A stretch of 36,984 bases of DNA from an uncultured Bacteroides sp. (GCA_900766195.1 CAAFUN010000157.1:1-36984), one strand, 5' to 3'. Positions 7,650-15,574 are shown, counted from the stretch's first letter. The notes: generated from the sequence alone by a model not told the origin. Made by a program: numbers and translations.

Positions 7650-8651
7650 ATGAATGTAGGCACTATGTATTTGAGCATTTTTCTTATTATAGGAGGAATT
7701 ATATTTCTAGCTCTATTCTTCCATTATGTACCATTCTTTCTTTGGTTATCCGCCAAAGTATCCGGAGTACGCATTTCATTGGTGCAATTGTTTTTAATGC
7801 GCATCCGTAATGTTCCTCCATATACCATAGTACCGGCTATGATTGAAGCTCACAAAGCAGGACTCGGTACTATAACCCGTGACGAATTGGAAGCTCATTA
7901 TCTAGCCGGAGGACATGTGGAAAAAGTAGTACACGCTCTGGTCTCTGCTTCTAAAGCAAATATAGAACTACCTTTTCAAATGGCAACTGCCATTGATTTG
8001 GCAGGGCGTGATGTGTTCGAGGCAGTGCAAATGTCTGTTAATCCAAAAGTAATTGACACTCCACCTGTTACGGCCGTAGCAAAAGACGGAATACAGTTGA
8101 TAGCCAAAGCCAGAGTAACAGTGCGCGCCAGCATCCGTCAACTTGTAGGAGGTGCAGGCGAAGATACTGTGTTGGCTCGTGTAGGAGAAGGCATTGTATC
8201 TTCCATCGGTTCGTCTGAAAGTCATAAATCTGTTTTGGAAAATCCAGATTCCATATCTAAACTAGTTTTGCGCAAGGGTTTGGATGCAGGAACAGCTTTT
8301 GAAATTCTGTCCATTGATATTGCAGACATTGACATTGGCAAGAATATTGGTGCCGCATTACAGATAGACCAAGCTAATGCAGATAAAAACATAGCTCAGG
8401 CAAAAGCAGAAGAACGCCGTGCAATGGCAGTAGCCAGCGAACAAGAGATGAAAGCTAAAGCACAAGAAGCACGTGCAAAAGTTATTGAAGCCGAAGCTGA
8501 AGTTCCTAAAGCAATGGCAGAAGCATTTCGCAGTGGCAATTTAGGAATTATGGATTATTATCGAATGAAAAATATAGAAGCTGACACATCAATGCGTGAG
8601 ACTATTGCTAAACCGCAAGGCGGTCCATCAAGCAAGCCACTCACCGAATAA
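7650..8651 (+). CDS. floA: Flotillin-like protein FloA
   Basis: FloA is a membrane-bound SPFH/UPF0365 scaffold thought to organise lipid domains. From ATG 7650 it has 333 residues: an N-terminal hairpin helix (about 5-25), the conserved VRISLVQLFLMRIRNVPP segment, the SPFH domain (VNPKVIDTPPVTAVAKDGIQ, KARVTVRASIRQLVGGAGE), and a C-terminal Ala/Glu-rich coiled coil (AEAEVPKAMAEAFRSGNLG). The length agrees with the family. A TTG at 7626 would extend it over the nfeD stop and is not preferred. The nfeD-floA order is the same as in Firmicutes yqeZ-yqfA. Confidence 0.92.
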   Translation: MNVGTMYLSIFLIIGGIIFLALFFHYVPFFLWLSAKVSGVRISLVQLFLMRIRNVPPYTIVPAMIEAHKAGLGTITRDELEAHYLAGGHVEKVVHALVSASKANIELPFQMATAIDLAGRDVFEAVQMSVNPKVIDTPPVTAVAKDGIQLIAKARVTVRASIRQLVGGAGEDTVLARVGEGIVSSIGSSESHKSVLENPDSISKLVLRKGLDAGTAFEILSIDIADIDIGKNIGAALQIDQANADKNIAQAKAEERRAMAVASEQEMKAKAQEARAKVIEAEAEVPKAMAEAFRSGNLGIMDYYRMKNIEADTSMRETIAKPQGGPSSKPLTE

Positions 8652-8674
8652 ACTAGATTTTTAAACTAATAATT

Positions 8675-9559
8675 ATGAGTATGAAGGAATATTTTGCTCC
8701 CTCCGAACTATTGATTAATGAAGACGGTTCTGTCTTCCATCTACATGTAAAGCCCGAATGGCTTGCCGATAAAGTCATTTTAGTGGGCGATCCCGGAAGA
8801 GTAGCTACAGTAGCCTCACATTTCGACAGCAAAGAATGTGATGTAGAAAGTCGTGAGTTTAGAACAATTACAGGAACATACAAGGGCAAACGTATCACAG
8901 TAACTTCAACTGGTATCGGATGCGATAATGTAGATATTGTAGTGAACGAAATTGATGCATTAGCCAATATTGATTTCAAAACCCGCAAGGCTAACCCTAA
9001 GTTCCGCCAGTTGGAGCTGGTTCGTCTAGGTACCTGTGGAGGATTGCAGCCCGATACCCCTGTTGGTACTTTCATTTGTTCTCAAAAGTCAATCGGTCTT
9101 GACGGCTTATTAAACTTCTATGCCGGTCGTAACGAAGTATGCGATCTTAGCTTTGAGAAAGCCTTTCTAGAGCATATGGGATGGACTGGCAATATCTGTG
9201 CCCCTGCTCCTTATGTTATCGATGCAAATAAAGAACTAATTGATCGCATAGCTCAAAAAGATATGGTACGCGGAGTAACCATTGCCGCCGGTGGGTTCTT
9301 CGGTCCACAAGGACGTGAACTTCGTATTCCACTGGCAGACCCCAATCAAAACCAAAAGATAGAAGCATTTAATTACAACGGTTACCGCATCACCAATTTT
9401 GAGATGGAAAGTTCTGCTTTAGCTGGCTTAAGCCGTCTTATGGGACATAAAGCGATGACTGTATGCATGGTTATAGCCAACAGACTTATTAAAGAAGCCA
9501 ACACCGGTTATAAAAACACCATTGACACTCTGATTAAAACCGTATTGGACCGTATTTAG
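8675..9559 (+). CDS. Nucleoside phosphorylase (uridine/purine phosphorylase superfamily)
   Basis: The enzyme should cleave a nucleoside with phosphate to a free base and ribose-1-phosphate in the cytoplasm. Visible motifs are KVILVGDPGRV near residue 34 (phosphate and ribose binding), RLGTCGGLQPDTPVGT, and TNFEMESSALAGLSRL near residue 250 with the ribose-binding Met-Glu. The 294 residues exceed the usual 250 of uridine phosphorylase by an N-terminal extension (FAPSELLINEDGSVFHL). This form is common in Bacteroidetes. Whether it prefers uridine or a purine cannot be told. It lies 23 bases after floA and 42 before mnmE. Confidence 0.85.
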   Translation: MSMKEYFAPSELLINEDGSVFHLHVKPEWLADKVILVGDPGRVATVASHFDSKECDVESREFRTITGTYKGKRITVTSTGIGCDNVDIVVNEIDALANIDFKTRKANPKFRQLELVRLGTCGGLQPDTPVGTFICSQKSIGLDGLLNFYAGRNEVCDLSFEKAFLEHMGWTGNICAPAPYVIDANKELIDRIAQKDMVRGVTIAAGGFFGPQGRELRIPLADPNQNQKIEAFNYNGYRITNFEMESSALAGLSRLMGHKAMTVCMVIANRLIKEANTGYKNTIDTLIKTVLDRI

Positions 9560-9571
9560 TAATGGTCTATC

Positions 9572-9579
9572 TAATTTTG
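9572..9579 (+). promoter_or_regulatory. -7 box before mnmE
   Basis: TAATTTTG matches TAnnTTTG 22 bases before the mnmE ATG. A TTG at 9545-9547 is a few bases farther away than ideal. Confidence 0.4.
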
Positions 9580-9601
9580 CCTAAATAAAAGGAATAAGTG
9601 C

Positions 9602-11002
9602 ATGAACGAAGATACAATTTGCGCAATATCAACTGCTCAAGGCGGCGCCATAGGTATGATCCGTGTATCAGGCCGACAGGCTATTGCCATAACTTCACAA
9701 CTATTCAAACCTCTTAAAAAAGATATAAGGCTGGAAGATGTCCAGCCTTATACCCTCTCCTATGGGAAAATTTACAATGGAGAAGAGTTGATTGACGAAG
9801 TTATGGTAAGTCTTTTTCGTGCACCTCATTCCTACACAGGAGAGAATTGTACGGAAATTACCTGCCACGGCTCCACTTACATTCTTCAGCAGATCATGCA
9901 ACTACTCATACGCAAAGGATGTAGACTAGCCGAACCGGGTGAATACACACAACGTGCATTTCTTAACGGTAAGATGGATTTAAGTCAGGCAGAAGCTGTA
10001 GCCGACTTAATAGCCTCCACTTCCGCCGCCACTCATCGTCTGGCTATGAGTCAGATGCGTGGAGGTTTCAGTAAAGAGCTATCGGATCTTCGTGATCGTC
10101 TATTACATTTCACTTCTCTCATGGAGTTGGAGTTGGATTTCAGTGACCATGAAGAATTGGAATTTGCCGACAGATCTGAGTTACGCATGCTCGCTGCAGA
10201 AATAGAGAAAGTTATATCGCGACTGGCAAACTCTTTCAGCGTAGGTAATGCTATAAAGAATGGAGTACCTGTTGCTATAATAGGTGAAACAAATGCCGGC
10301 AAATCGACTTTGCTTAATGTGCTGCTCAATGAAGAAAAAGCAATTGTTAGTGATGTTCATGGCACTACCCGTGATGTCATTGAAGACACTACCAATATGG
10401 GAGGTATCACCTTTCGATTCATAGATACGGCCGGAATACGCGAAACAAACGACACTATTGAGACTCTTGGTATTGAACGAACTTTTCAGAAGCTAGACCA
10501 AGCTGAAATAGTGCTATGGGTGATTGATGCCAACAATGCAATTTCGCAAATAGATCAGCTTTATTCAAAACTACTCCCCCACTGCCAAGACAAACATTTA
10601 ATATTGGTCTTTAACAAATCCGATCTTCTCATAGACGAAAAGCAGAAGGAAAAGATTATTAAGGCTGTTTCTTCTCAGATACAAGATCCCGAGGTTATTT
10701 TCATTTCAGCCAAGTTGAAACAGAACACCGAAGATCTTCAACAAAAACTAATTGCAGCTGCCAATCTACCAACGGTCACTCAAAACGATATCATTGTTAC
10801 TAATGTTCGTCATTTCGAAGCACTTACCCATGCGCTCGAAGCTATTCACCGTGTACAAGAAGGACTTGATTCCAACCTCTCCGGCGACTTTGTCTCACAA
10901 GATATTCGTGAGTGCATTTTTCATTTATCCGATATTGTTGGCGAAGTAACAAATGATATGGTATTGCATAATATATTCCGGCATTTCTGCATCGGCAAGT
11001 AA
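9602..11002 (+). CDS. mnmE: tRNA modification GTPase MnmE (TrmE)
   Basis: With MnmG, this GTPase installs the aminomethyl/carboxymethylaminomethyl group at uridine 34 of certain tRNAs. The 466-residue protein is complete. It has an N-terminal folate-binding domain (TICAISTAQGGAIGMIRVSG), a helical domain, and a G domain with P-loop GETNAGKS at 228-235, switch DVHGTTRDVIED, DTAG and NKSD. The C-terminal Cys-Ile-Gly-Lys at 463-466 holds the catalytic cysteine. The reading frame ends exactly as the family does, so whatever is inserted downstream has kept or restored its 3' end. It is the last clearly chromosomal gene before the integrative element. Confidence 0.97.
   Translation: MNEDTICAISTAQGGAIGMIRVSGRQAIAITSQLFKPLKKDIRLEDVQPYTLSYGKIYNGEELIDEVMVSLFRAPHSYTGENCTEITCHGSTYILQQIMQLLIRKGCRLAEPGEYTQRAFLNGKMDLSQAEAVADLIASTSAATHRLAMSQMRGGFSKELSDLRDRLLHFTSLMELELDFSDHEELEFADRSELRMLAAEIEKVISRLANSFSVGNAIKNGVPVAIIGETNAGKSTLLNVLLNEEKAIVSDVHGTTRDVIEDTTNMGGITFRFIDTAGIRETNDTIETLGIERTFQKLDQAEIVLWVIDANNAISQIDQLYSKLLPHCQDKHLILVFNKSDLLIDEKQKEKIIKAVSSQIQDPEVIFISAKLKQNTEDLQQKLIAAANLPTVTQNDIIVTNVRHFEALTHALEAIHRVQEGLDSNLSGDFVSQDIRECIFHLSDIVGEVTNDMVLHNIFRHFCIGK
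10985..11002 (+). other. Candidate attL core at the mnmE 3' end
   Basis: The last 18 bases of mnmE, TTCTGCATCGGCAAGTAA, encode Phe-Cys-Ile-Gly-Lys-stop. From memory, the attachment site of Salmonella genomic island 1 in trmE is TTCTGTATCGGTAAGTAA, differing only at two third-codon positions. Genes after this point belong to an integrative element with a tyrosine recombinase. The matching right copy is outside the window, so the exact crossover is inferred. Confidence 0.5.
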
Positions 11003-11041
11003 CTCATATCCAACAACTTAAAACATTTTAAAATAACTGCG

Positions 11042-11075
11042 AATAACCTGCTCATAATGAGTGGGTTATTTTTTT
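11042..11075 (+). terminator. Intrinsic terminator after mnmE
   Basis: The stem AATAACC/GGTTATT (extended by CTCAT/ATGAG around an AATG centre) is followed by a T-run to 11075. It closes the mnmE transcript and would insulate the element from it. It may belong to the element rather than the host. Confidence 0.8.
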
Positions 11076-11176
11076 AACACTTCATAATTGGTATTTGTTG
11101 GAACAAAAGTTTCAGCTTATTTTTGGCCCAAGTTTCATTCCTCTCGCTCAAATACGAGCAACAGCTAAGCATAAAA

Positions 11177-11287
11177 TGCAATAGGTGATACAAACGTGAG
11201 ACGCTGTGAGAATCACAAGTCTGCGTGATTCTGCAATAGAAGATACAACCGTGAGACGCTGTGAGACGCTATGAGACGCTATGAGAC
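11177..11287. repeat. Direct-repeat and dyad cluster (possible integrase arm sites)
   Basis: Bases 11177-11210 recur at 11232-11265 with three mismatches in 34. The shared 10-mer GTGAGACGCT stands at 11196, 11251 and 11261. It continues as ATGAGACGCT at 11271 and ATGAGAC at 11281, giving four copies in phase at ten-base intervals, about one helical turn. Between the two long copies lies a dyad, AGAATCAC (11209-11216) and GTGATTCT (11225-11232), with an eight-base loop. Repeats of this kind are expected as arm-type sites for a tyrosine integrase or as sites for its directionality factor, but binding is not shown. Confidence 0.7.
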
Positions 11288-11326
11288 AAAAAAGGGACTT
11301 AAGTGTGGACTTAAATAAATACCTCT

Positions 11327-12862
11327 ATGGATATAATAAGGCACTGTAAATGCTGTGGAAAACAGTTCATTGCGCATAGAATGACAACGCTGTACTGTTC
11401 CAAAGTGTGCAACAGGAAGGCGACAACAGTACAGAAGAAGGAAAGCATTCAGAAAGAGTTTCAAAGTATCCAAAATAACTTGGAATCTTCTGATGGTTCT
11501 TCTGCTATTGCGGAATTTCTAAGCCCAGCTCAAGCAGCAAAACTGCTTGGGGTGAGCCGTGCTACCCTATATAGGTATGCGCTCGCCGGCGTTATAAAAG
11601 CAGTGCAATTTAAGGGGCTTACCATAATCCGAAAATATGACATTGAGAAGGCTTTCGATAACGCTCCAGAATATAAAAAGAGAATCGCTTTCAGCAAGAA
11701 GAAAGAGGATTCTGAATACTACACCACTCGCGAGATAAGCGAGAAATATCATATTACAAGAAAGGTTATATTGAAGCGATGTGAACGATTCAATATTCCG
11801 AAAGTTTATGATGGCCGTAATACCTTTTTCAAAAAAGTTTATGTTGATGTACATTTTGCCGAGTTGATTGAAGAGATTGACTTGTGCAATTATTATACGA
11901 TTGAACAGACAATGGAAAAACTAGGTATGTCACGTAAGAATACTATATCCTATGTCAGCAGAAATAATATACCTCGTATCAACCGAGGCCGATACGCCTA
12001 TTACTCAAAAGTACATATAGACAATTGTAAACGTAAAGGTGAAGATGTGGATCCGAATTGGTATTCTTACAGCGAAATTATGGCAATATACGGTCTTAGT
12101 AAAGATCAAATCAGTTACCATATACGTCAAGAGAATATCAAGATAGAGAAACGTGGGAAATTTACCATGATTTTTAGAACTGAATTTGACCAGAAGGTTA
12201 TCAAAGGTAAGTTTGGTGATGTTGAGCGAGACGAACAGACTGGTAAATTCAAATTTGCTAATGATTCCCAGCCCAAGGTAGTAAATAAAAATAAAAGTGG
12301 AAGAGTTGAAGCTCCTGCAACACCTGATGGCTATTTTTCAACAGAGGATATAAGCAAGAAGTACTCTATCAATGTTCGGCACGTCCAAAAAATAACGAGA
12401 GAAGCAAGGATTCCCAAAATATCAATGAAGGGTTTCAACTTCTTTGAGATACCTAGCATACTGGCTTTGTTTGGTGCCTCACAGATTGATGACGGAATTA
12501 AAGAATGGATTACTCCAGAGGAAATGGAAAAGCAATATAACATGACCGCAGGAGCTAGACGTTCATTCACTCATCGTCATAAAATTCCAGCAAAAGTAGA
12601 ATTCGGTAAGATGTTCTATTCCAAGAGTCATATAGATAAAGTAAAGCACCTGGACTTTAATGGCAAAGAGAACTACTACTCTTTTCAAGAAGTCATGGAC
12701 AAGTATGGATTGACCAAAGATATGGTATCTTACTACTCTAGTAAGAAGAAAGTAACAAAAGCAAGATGCGGGCAACAAGTTTATCTACTAAAGACAGAAA
12801 TAGATGAATATATGGCTGAAAGAGCCAAAAACAACGAATTACTGCCAATTACTGACGATTAA
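11327..12862 (+). CDS. Multi-HTH DNA-binding protein with N-terminal zinc finger-like motif
   Basis: The 511-residue protein starts with a cysteine cluster (C7, C10, C24, C28) resembling a small zinc ribbon. It then carries seven HTH_17/MerR-like modules at about 65-110 (LSPAQAAKLLGVSRATLYRY), 131-176, 190-234, 246-290, 336-380, 395-440 and 451-496. Each has the form 'two aromatic residues - EI/EVM..YGLT...V - wing - F/Y-K..ID'. The fourth and fifth are separated by a 40-residue hydrophilic linker (about 295-335). Position directly before the integrase suggests a role in binding the repeats at 11177-11287 and controlling recombination or transcription. That role is inference. No enzymatic motif is visible. 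Confidence 0.8.
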   Translation: MDIIRHCKCCGKQFIAHRMTTLYCSKVCNRKATTVQKKESIQKEFQSIQNNLESSDGSSAIAEFLSPAQAAKLLGVSRATLYRYALAGVIKAVQFKGLTIIRKYDIEKAFDNAPEYKKRIAFSKKKEDSEYYTTREISEKYHITRKVILKRCERFNIPKVYDGRNTFFKKVYVDVHFAELIEEIDLCNYYTIEQTMEKLGMSRKNTISYVSRNNIPRINRGRYAYYSKVHIDNCKRKGEDVDPNWYSYSEIMAIYGLSKDQISYHIRQENIKIEKRGKFTMIFRTEFDQKVIKGKFGDVERDEQTGKFKFANDSQPKVVNKNKSGRVEAPATPDGYFSTEDISKKYSINVRHVQKITREARIPKISMKGFNFFEIPSILALFGASQIDDGIKEWITPEEMEKQYNMTAGARRSFTHRHKIPAKVEFGKMFYSKSHIDKVKHLDFNGKENYYSFQEVMDKYGLTKDMVSYYSSKKKVTKARCGQQVYLLKTEIDEYMAERAKNNELLPITDD

Positions 12863-12886
12863 CCAGGAATGATAAAAGTGAATGGT

Positions 12887-12922
12887 AGGTCAGCATAGGA
12901 GCATTTAAGACTTTTGCACCAG
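12887..12922 (+). promoter_or_regulatory. Promoter module of the integrase gene
   Basis: AGGTCAGCAT (12887-12896) and TTTGCACCAG (12913-12922) lie 26 bases apart, start to start. The -7 region reads GACTTTTG, one base off TAnnTTTG. The same blocks with the same spacing recur before the HTH gene at 14179. The integrase ATG is at 12951. Confidence 0.5.
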
Positions 12923-12950
12923 AAAACAATAATTCAAAAACAAATATAAA

Positions 12951-14075
12951 ATGCAGCAATGTAAGACAGTTACACTAAGAAGTCGAGCCAGACGCAATGG
13001 CACGCATTCTCTGTTTCTGGAATTCTATCCGGGCTACAGAGACCCCAAAACGATGGAACTTATACGTCGTCGTTCATTAGGTATATACATCTATTCAGAG
13101 CCTAAAACACCCAGAGAAAAGGAGTATAACGCTTTAATGATTGAGAAAGCAGAAGCAATCAGATGCAATGTCTATTCTGAGATAATCAATGAGAAATATG
13201 ATTTCTTTAGTAATAACAAGAATAAGGAGAGTTTCTTGGATTATTTTGAAGAAGTAAGCAAAACCAAGCACAACAAATGGTTATCTTCCTTTAAGCACTT
13301 CAGCGCATTCTGCCATGGCGAATGTTCCTTTGAAGAGTTAGACGTTGAGTTCTGCCGTAAATTTATGGATTATCTATTGAAAGCGAAAAGTCTCTCAACA
13401 GGAAAACAACTGAATAGAAATTCTGCTGCCGACTATTGGATCATTTTCAGAAATATTCTCAATCTGGCTTATCGTGAGAGACGAATCAAAGAAAAGATTG
13501 TGGACTACCTTGATTATATCAAGTGGGTTCCAACTGTAAAGGAAAGCTTGACACTTGAAGAATTAAGAAGCCTTTATAATACGCCCTGTTCTATTGAGGT
13601 CATGAAGAAAGCTGTAATTTTTTCATGTTTGACAGGACTTCGCCGAAGCGATATTATCAACTTAACATGGGAGAATGTCCGCAAATATGCGGATGGTGGT
13701 CGGTATTTGGATTTCATTTGTCAGAAGACCAAGGTACAAACTGTTGTTCCAATCAGTAATGAAGCCTATGAACTGATTCAACCAGAGACAGACAAACCTG
13801 TGTTTGCTGGATTCACAAAAGAAATGAGCAATAATGAAATGAGGAGATGGCTAAAGGATTCGGGTATAAAAAAACACATCACATTTCATTGTTTTCGGCA
13901 CACCTACGCCTCATTGCAAATGGAATTAGGTACTGACATCTATACCGTTCAGCATTTGTTGGCACACAAGAACGTCTCCACTACCCAGATTTATGTAGCG
14001 CATGCTTCGCCCAAAACGAGAGAAGCTGCCAACAAAATTAAGTTGAAGGAAGAAGATACAAATGAAAATGAATAA
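12951..14075 (+). CDS. Tyrosine recombinase (integrase of the element)
   Basis: The 374-residue site-specific recombinase should catalyse integration and excision. The N-terminal 85 residues look like the arm-binding/AP2-like region (SLFLEFYPGYRDPKTMELIRR). The SAM-like core-binding domain covers about 93-185. The catalytic domain has Arg231 (SCLTGLRRSDIINL), Lys259 or Lys261, His313 and Arg316 (HCFRHTYA), His339 (LLAHKNVS) and the nucleophile Tyr348 (TTQIYVAH). All expected residues are present, so it should be active. Its location near the mnmE end makes it the likely enzyme for that attachment site. The leader shares a promoter module with the next gene. Confidence 0.93.
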   Translation: MQQCKTVTLRSRARRNGTHSLFLEFYPGYRDPKTMELIRRRSLGIYIYSEPKTPREKEYNALMIEKAEAIRCNVYSEIINEKYDFFSNNKNKESFLDYFEEVSKTKHNKWLSSFKHFSAFCHGECSFEELDVEFCRKFMDYLLKAKSLSTGKQLNRNSAADYWIIFRNILNLAYRERRIKEKIVDYLDYIKWVPTVKESLTLEELRSLYNTPCSIEVMKKAVIFSCLTGLRRSDIINLTWENVRKYADGGRYLDFICQKTKVQTVVPISNEAYELIQPETDKPVFAGFTKEMSNNEMRRWLKDSGIKKHITFHCFRHTYASLQMELGTDIYTVQHLLAHKNVSTTQIYVAHASPKTREAANKIKLKEEDTNENE

Positions 14076-14120
14076 TGATCCTAATTACTGATGCTTACGG
14101 TTGACTTACTAGAGTAATCG

Positions 14121-14157
14121 AAGGTCAGCATTGAATCATAGCTGACCTTTGCACCAG
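14121..14157 (+). promoter_or_regulatory. Promoter and operator-like dyad before the 14179 HTH gene
   Basis: AAGGTCAGC (14121-14129) and GCTGACCTT (14141-14149) form a perfect nine-base inverted repeat with an 11-base loop. The right arm runs into the -7-like GACCTTTG (14144-14151) and TTTGCACCAG (14148-14157). The left block and TTTGCACCAG are spaced as in the integrase promoter. A repressor bound to the dyad would cover the promoter. Confidence 0.55.
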
Positions 14158-14178
14158 TAATTCAAAAATATTATAAGT

Positions 14179-14577
14179 ATGACAACAGAAGAAATAACAT
14201 TTAATGACTTGCCCAAAGTAGTAGCACAATTATTGGATAAGATTTCAGAATTGGAGCTTAGTTTCAACAGACTGTATGAAGACATCAAGAAGAGTCCATC
14301 TCGTGCTTCAGAACACATTCCTATGAATATTGATGAAGCTTGTGAATTTCTAAAGATGAAGAAAGGGACAATGTATTATCACCTACAGAACCGCTCGATT
14401 CCAGCCACGAAGAAAGGTAAAAGCTATATCTTTTTTAAAGATGAGCTGATTAAGTGGGCAGAATCCGGACGAACAACTGAAGTACCATTGACACCCGAAG
14501 AAATGAACGCAGCATTATCTAAACGTGCCGGAAAGAATACACCGACTGATAGAAGTAAGCTATTACGCAAGAAGTAA
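14179..14577 (+). CDS. Small HTH_17 / excisionase-like protein
   Basis: The 132-residue protein has a short coiled coil (VVAQLLDKISELELSFNRLY, about 11-33). A helix-turn-helix with a beta wing follows at about 50-95 (IDEACEFLKMKKGTMYYHLQ ... IPATKKGKSYIFFKDELIKW). This is the layout of Xis-like and MerR-like small DNA-binding proteins. Placed right after the integrase under a matching promoter module, it is a good candidate for a recombination directionality factor. It is similar in plan to the proteins at 16629 and 19183, but its tail is longer and basic (RSKLLRKK). Function by context only. Confidence 0.75.
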   Translation: MTTEEITFNDLPKVVAQLLDKISELELSFNRLYEDIKKSPSRASEHIPMNIDEACEFLKMKKGTMYYHLQNRSIPATKKGKSYIFFKDELIKWAESGRTTEVPLTPEEMNAALSKRAGKNTPTDRSKLLRKK

Positions 14578-14817
14578 TGTTAACAAGTGTTTAGTAGTAA
14601 TTTCTATTTGTGTCTATCACGTTACCGACAATGGAAAACAAGAGCCAAACAAGTGAAAAAACAATCAGATAAAAGAAATAAAAACAACAGCAAAATATCA
14701 CTTTTGGCGTTTTGTAAAGATAGTTAAGATATTGTGTATCAGTCAGTCTAACTATTACTAATTAAGAGTATTCTCTCTAAGTTTGCAGTCGAAAATAAAT
14801 AACAATTCAAAGTATTT
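14578..14817. other. 240-base intergenic region with a promoter -7 box
   Basis: The stretch is A-rich and holds no credible gene (a 13-codon frame from an ATG at about 14632 has nothing to support it). TAAGTTTG at 14778-14785 matches TAnnTTTG and lies 33 bases before the next ATG, so it probably serves the membrane-protein gene at 14818. No clear terminator for the HTH gene was found. Confidence 0.45.
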
Positions 14818-15507
14818 ATGACTAATAAGTTTAGAGAGAATCTTTTTTATACCATCCTTACAAACATTGTAAGTGTGTTTGTAATTCTCATCCTGCCTCT
14901 GTTCTTTGGAGACAATCATATTATTCAATGGTATTATCAGAAAACAAGTATTCTGTTCACATCATACAGAAACGAATGTACGTTCATCGGTCTTATGATT
15001 GGAGTTATTCTCTGTCTCTATACCATCAGGAATCATAAGAAAAAAGAAGCTGTGGCAGAGAAAGTTATTCATGAAGCTTTCAATTATCAAGAGATATTGA
15101 AGACCAAAGAAAAAGAACGAGAAGAAATTATTCAAGAAACTAAAAAAGCCATAAGAGATTATCTGAGAATAAGTCTTTGCCCCTACATTCAAGAGAACGA
15201 AATGGGAAAACTGATTCAAAACATAGATAAGTGGGACAATACCAAAGGCTATATATTGCTTCCTGTTATTACCGATGGAAGGCTATCGACATTAGATTTG
15301 AGACACATGATATGGAATGTAGGCAAACGACTTGGATGGAATGGAAACAAGTGTGCCACATTCATAAAAGTGTGCTTCCCTATAGAGCTTAAAGACCTAG
15401 AAATAGAGACCATACGCCGAAATCTTCGTCAAAGGGGTAATTGTATTATTGACATCGATATTCCTGAGTGTGGAGATTACAAATTCCATCTAAATCATCC
15501 CAAATAG
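14818..15507 (+). CDS. Membrane protein of unknown function with cytoplasmic domain
   Basis: I do not recognise a family. The 229-residue protein has two membrane helices (about 11-33 VSVFVILILPLFF and 57-71 IGLMIGVILCLY). A highly charged helix follows (about 75-118, KEKEREEIIQETKKAIRDYL), then a compact soluble domain with DNTKGYILLPVITDGRLSTL, LDLRHMIWNVGKRLGWNGN and RNLRQRGNCIIDIDIPECGD. The gene stands alone between promoter-bearing gaps, which suggests cargo rather than transfer machinery. A two-helix membrane anchor plus a sensor-like domain is seen in some defence or exclusion proteins, but nothing here proves such a job. Confidence 0.65.
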   Translation: MTNKFRENLFYTILTNIVSVFVILILPLFFGDNHIIQWYYQKTSILFTSYRNECTFIGLMIGVILCLYTIRNHKKKEAVAEKVIHEAFNYQEILKTKEKEREEIIQETKKAIRDYLRISLCPYIQENEMGKLIQNIDKWDNTKGYILLPVITDGRLSTLDLRHMIWNVGKRLGWNGNKCATFIKVCFPIELKDLEIETIRRNLRQRGNCIIDIDIPECGDYKFHLNHPK

Positions 15508-15540
15508 CCAAATTATAAAAATTCTATGTAACAGTGCAGA
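15508..15540. other. Spacer between the membrane protein and the next promoter
   Basis: This is a short A/T-rich stretch after the 14818 gene, with no terminator seen. The promoter at 15541 follows it directly. Nothing else is evident. Confidence 0.3.
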
Positions 15541-15568
15541 TTGGTTGCACACTTTGGCATTATCTTTG
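15541..15568 (+). promoter_or_regulatory. Bacteroides-type promoter
   Basis: TTG (15541-15543), a 17-base spacer and TATCTTTG (15561-15568) match the Bacteroides pattern well. Transcription would begin near 15575, well upstream of any gene, producing either a short RNA ending at 15668 or a leader for the 15733 gene. Confidence 0.55.
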
Positions 15569-15574
15569 CAAAAT

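Larger units (their letters stand above)
11003..11326. other. Non-coding left end of the element
   Basis: These 324 bases have no credible gene on either strand. They hold the mnmE terminator (11042-11075), a plain A/T-rich stretch to about 11160, and then a cluster of direct and inverted repeats (11177-11287). The 11327 gene follows. No TAnnTTTG promoter was found for that gene. The position between the putative attL and the integrase region fits a site bound by integrase and accessory factors. Confidence 0.6.

Noticed and set aside
9602..11002. mnmE truncated by the insertion
   Set aside because: The reading frame is full length and ends with the catalytic Cys-Ile-Gly-Lys.
11251..11287. 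Ten-base tandem repeats as a small CRISPR array
   Set aside because: Units are contiguous with no spacers and too short; no cas genes nearby.
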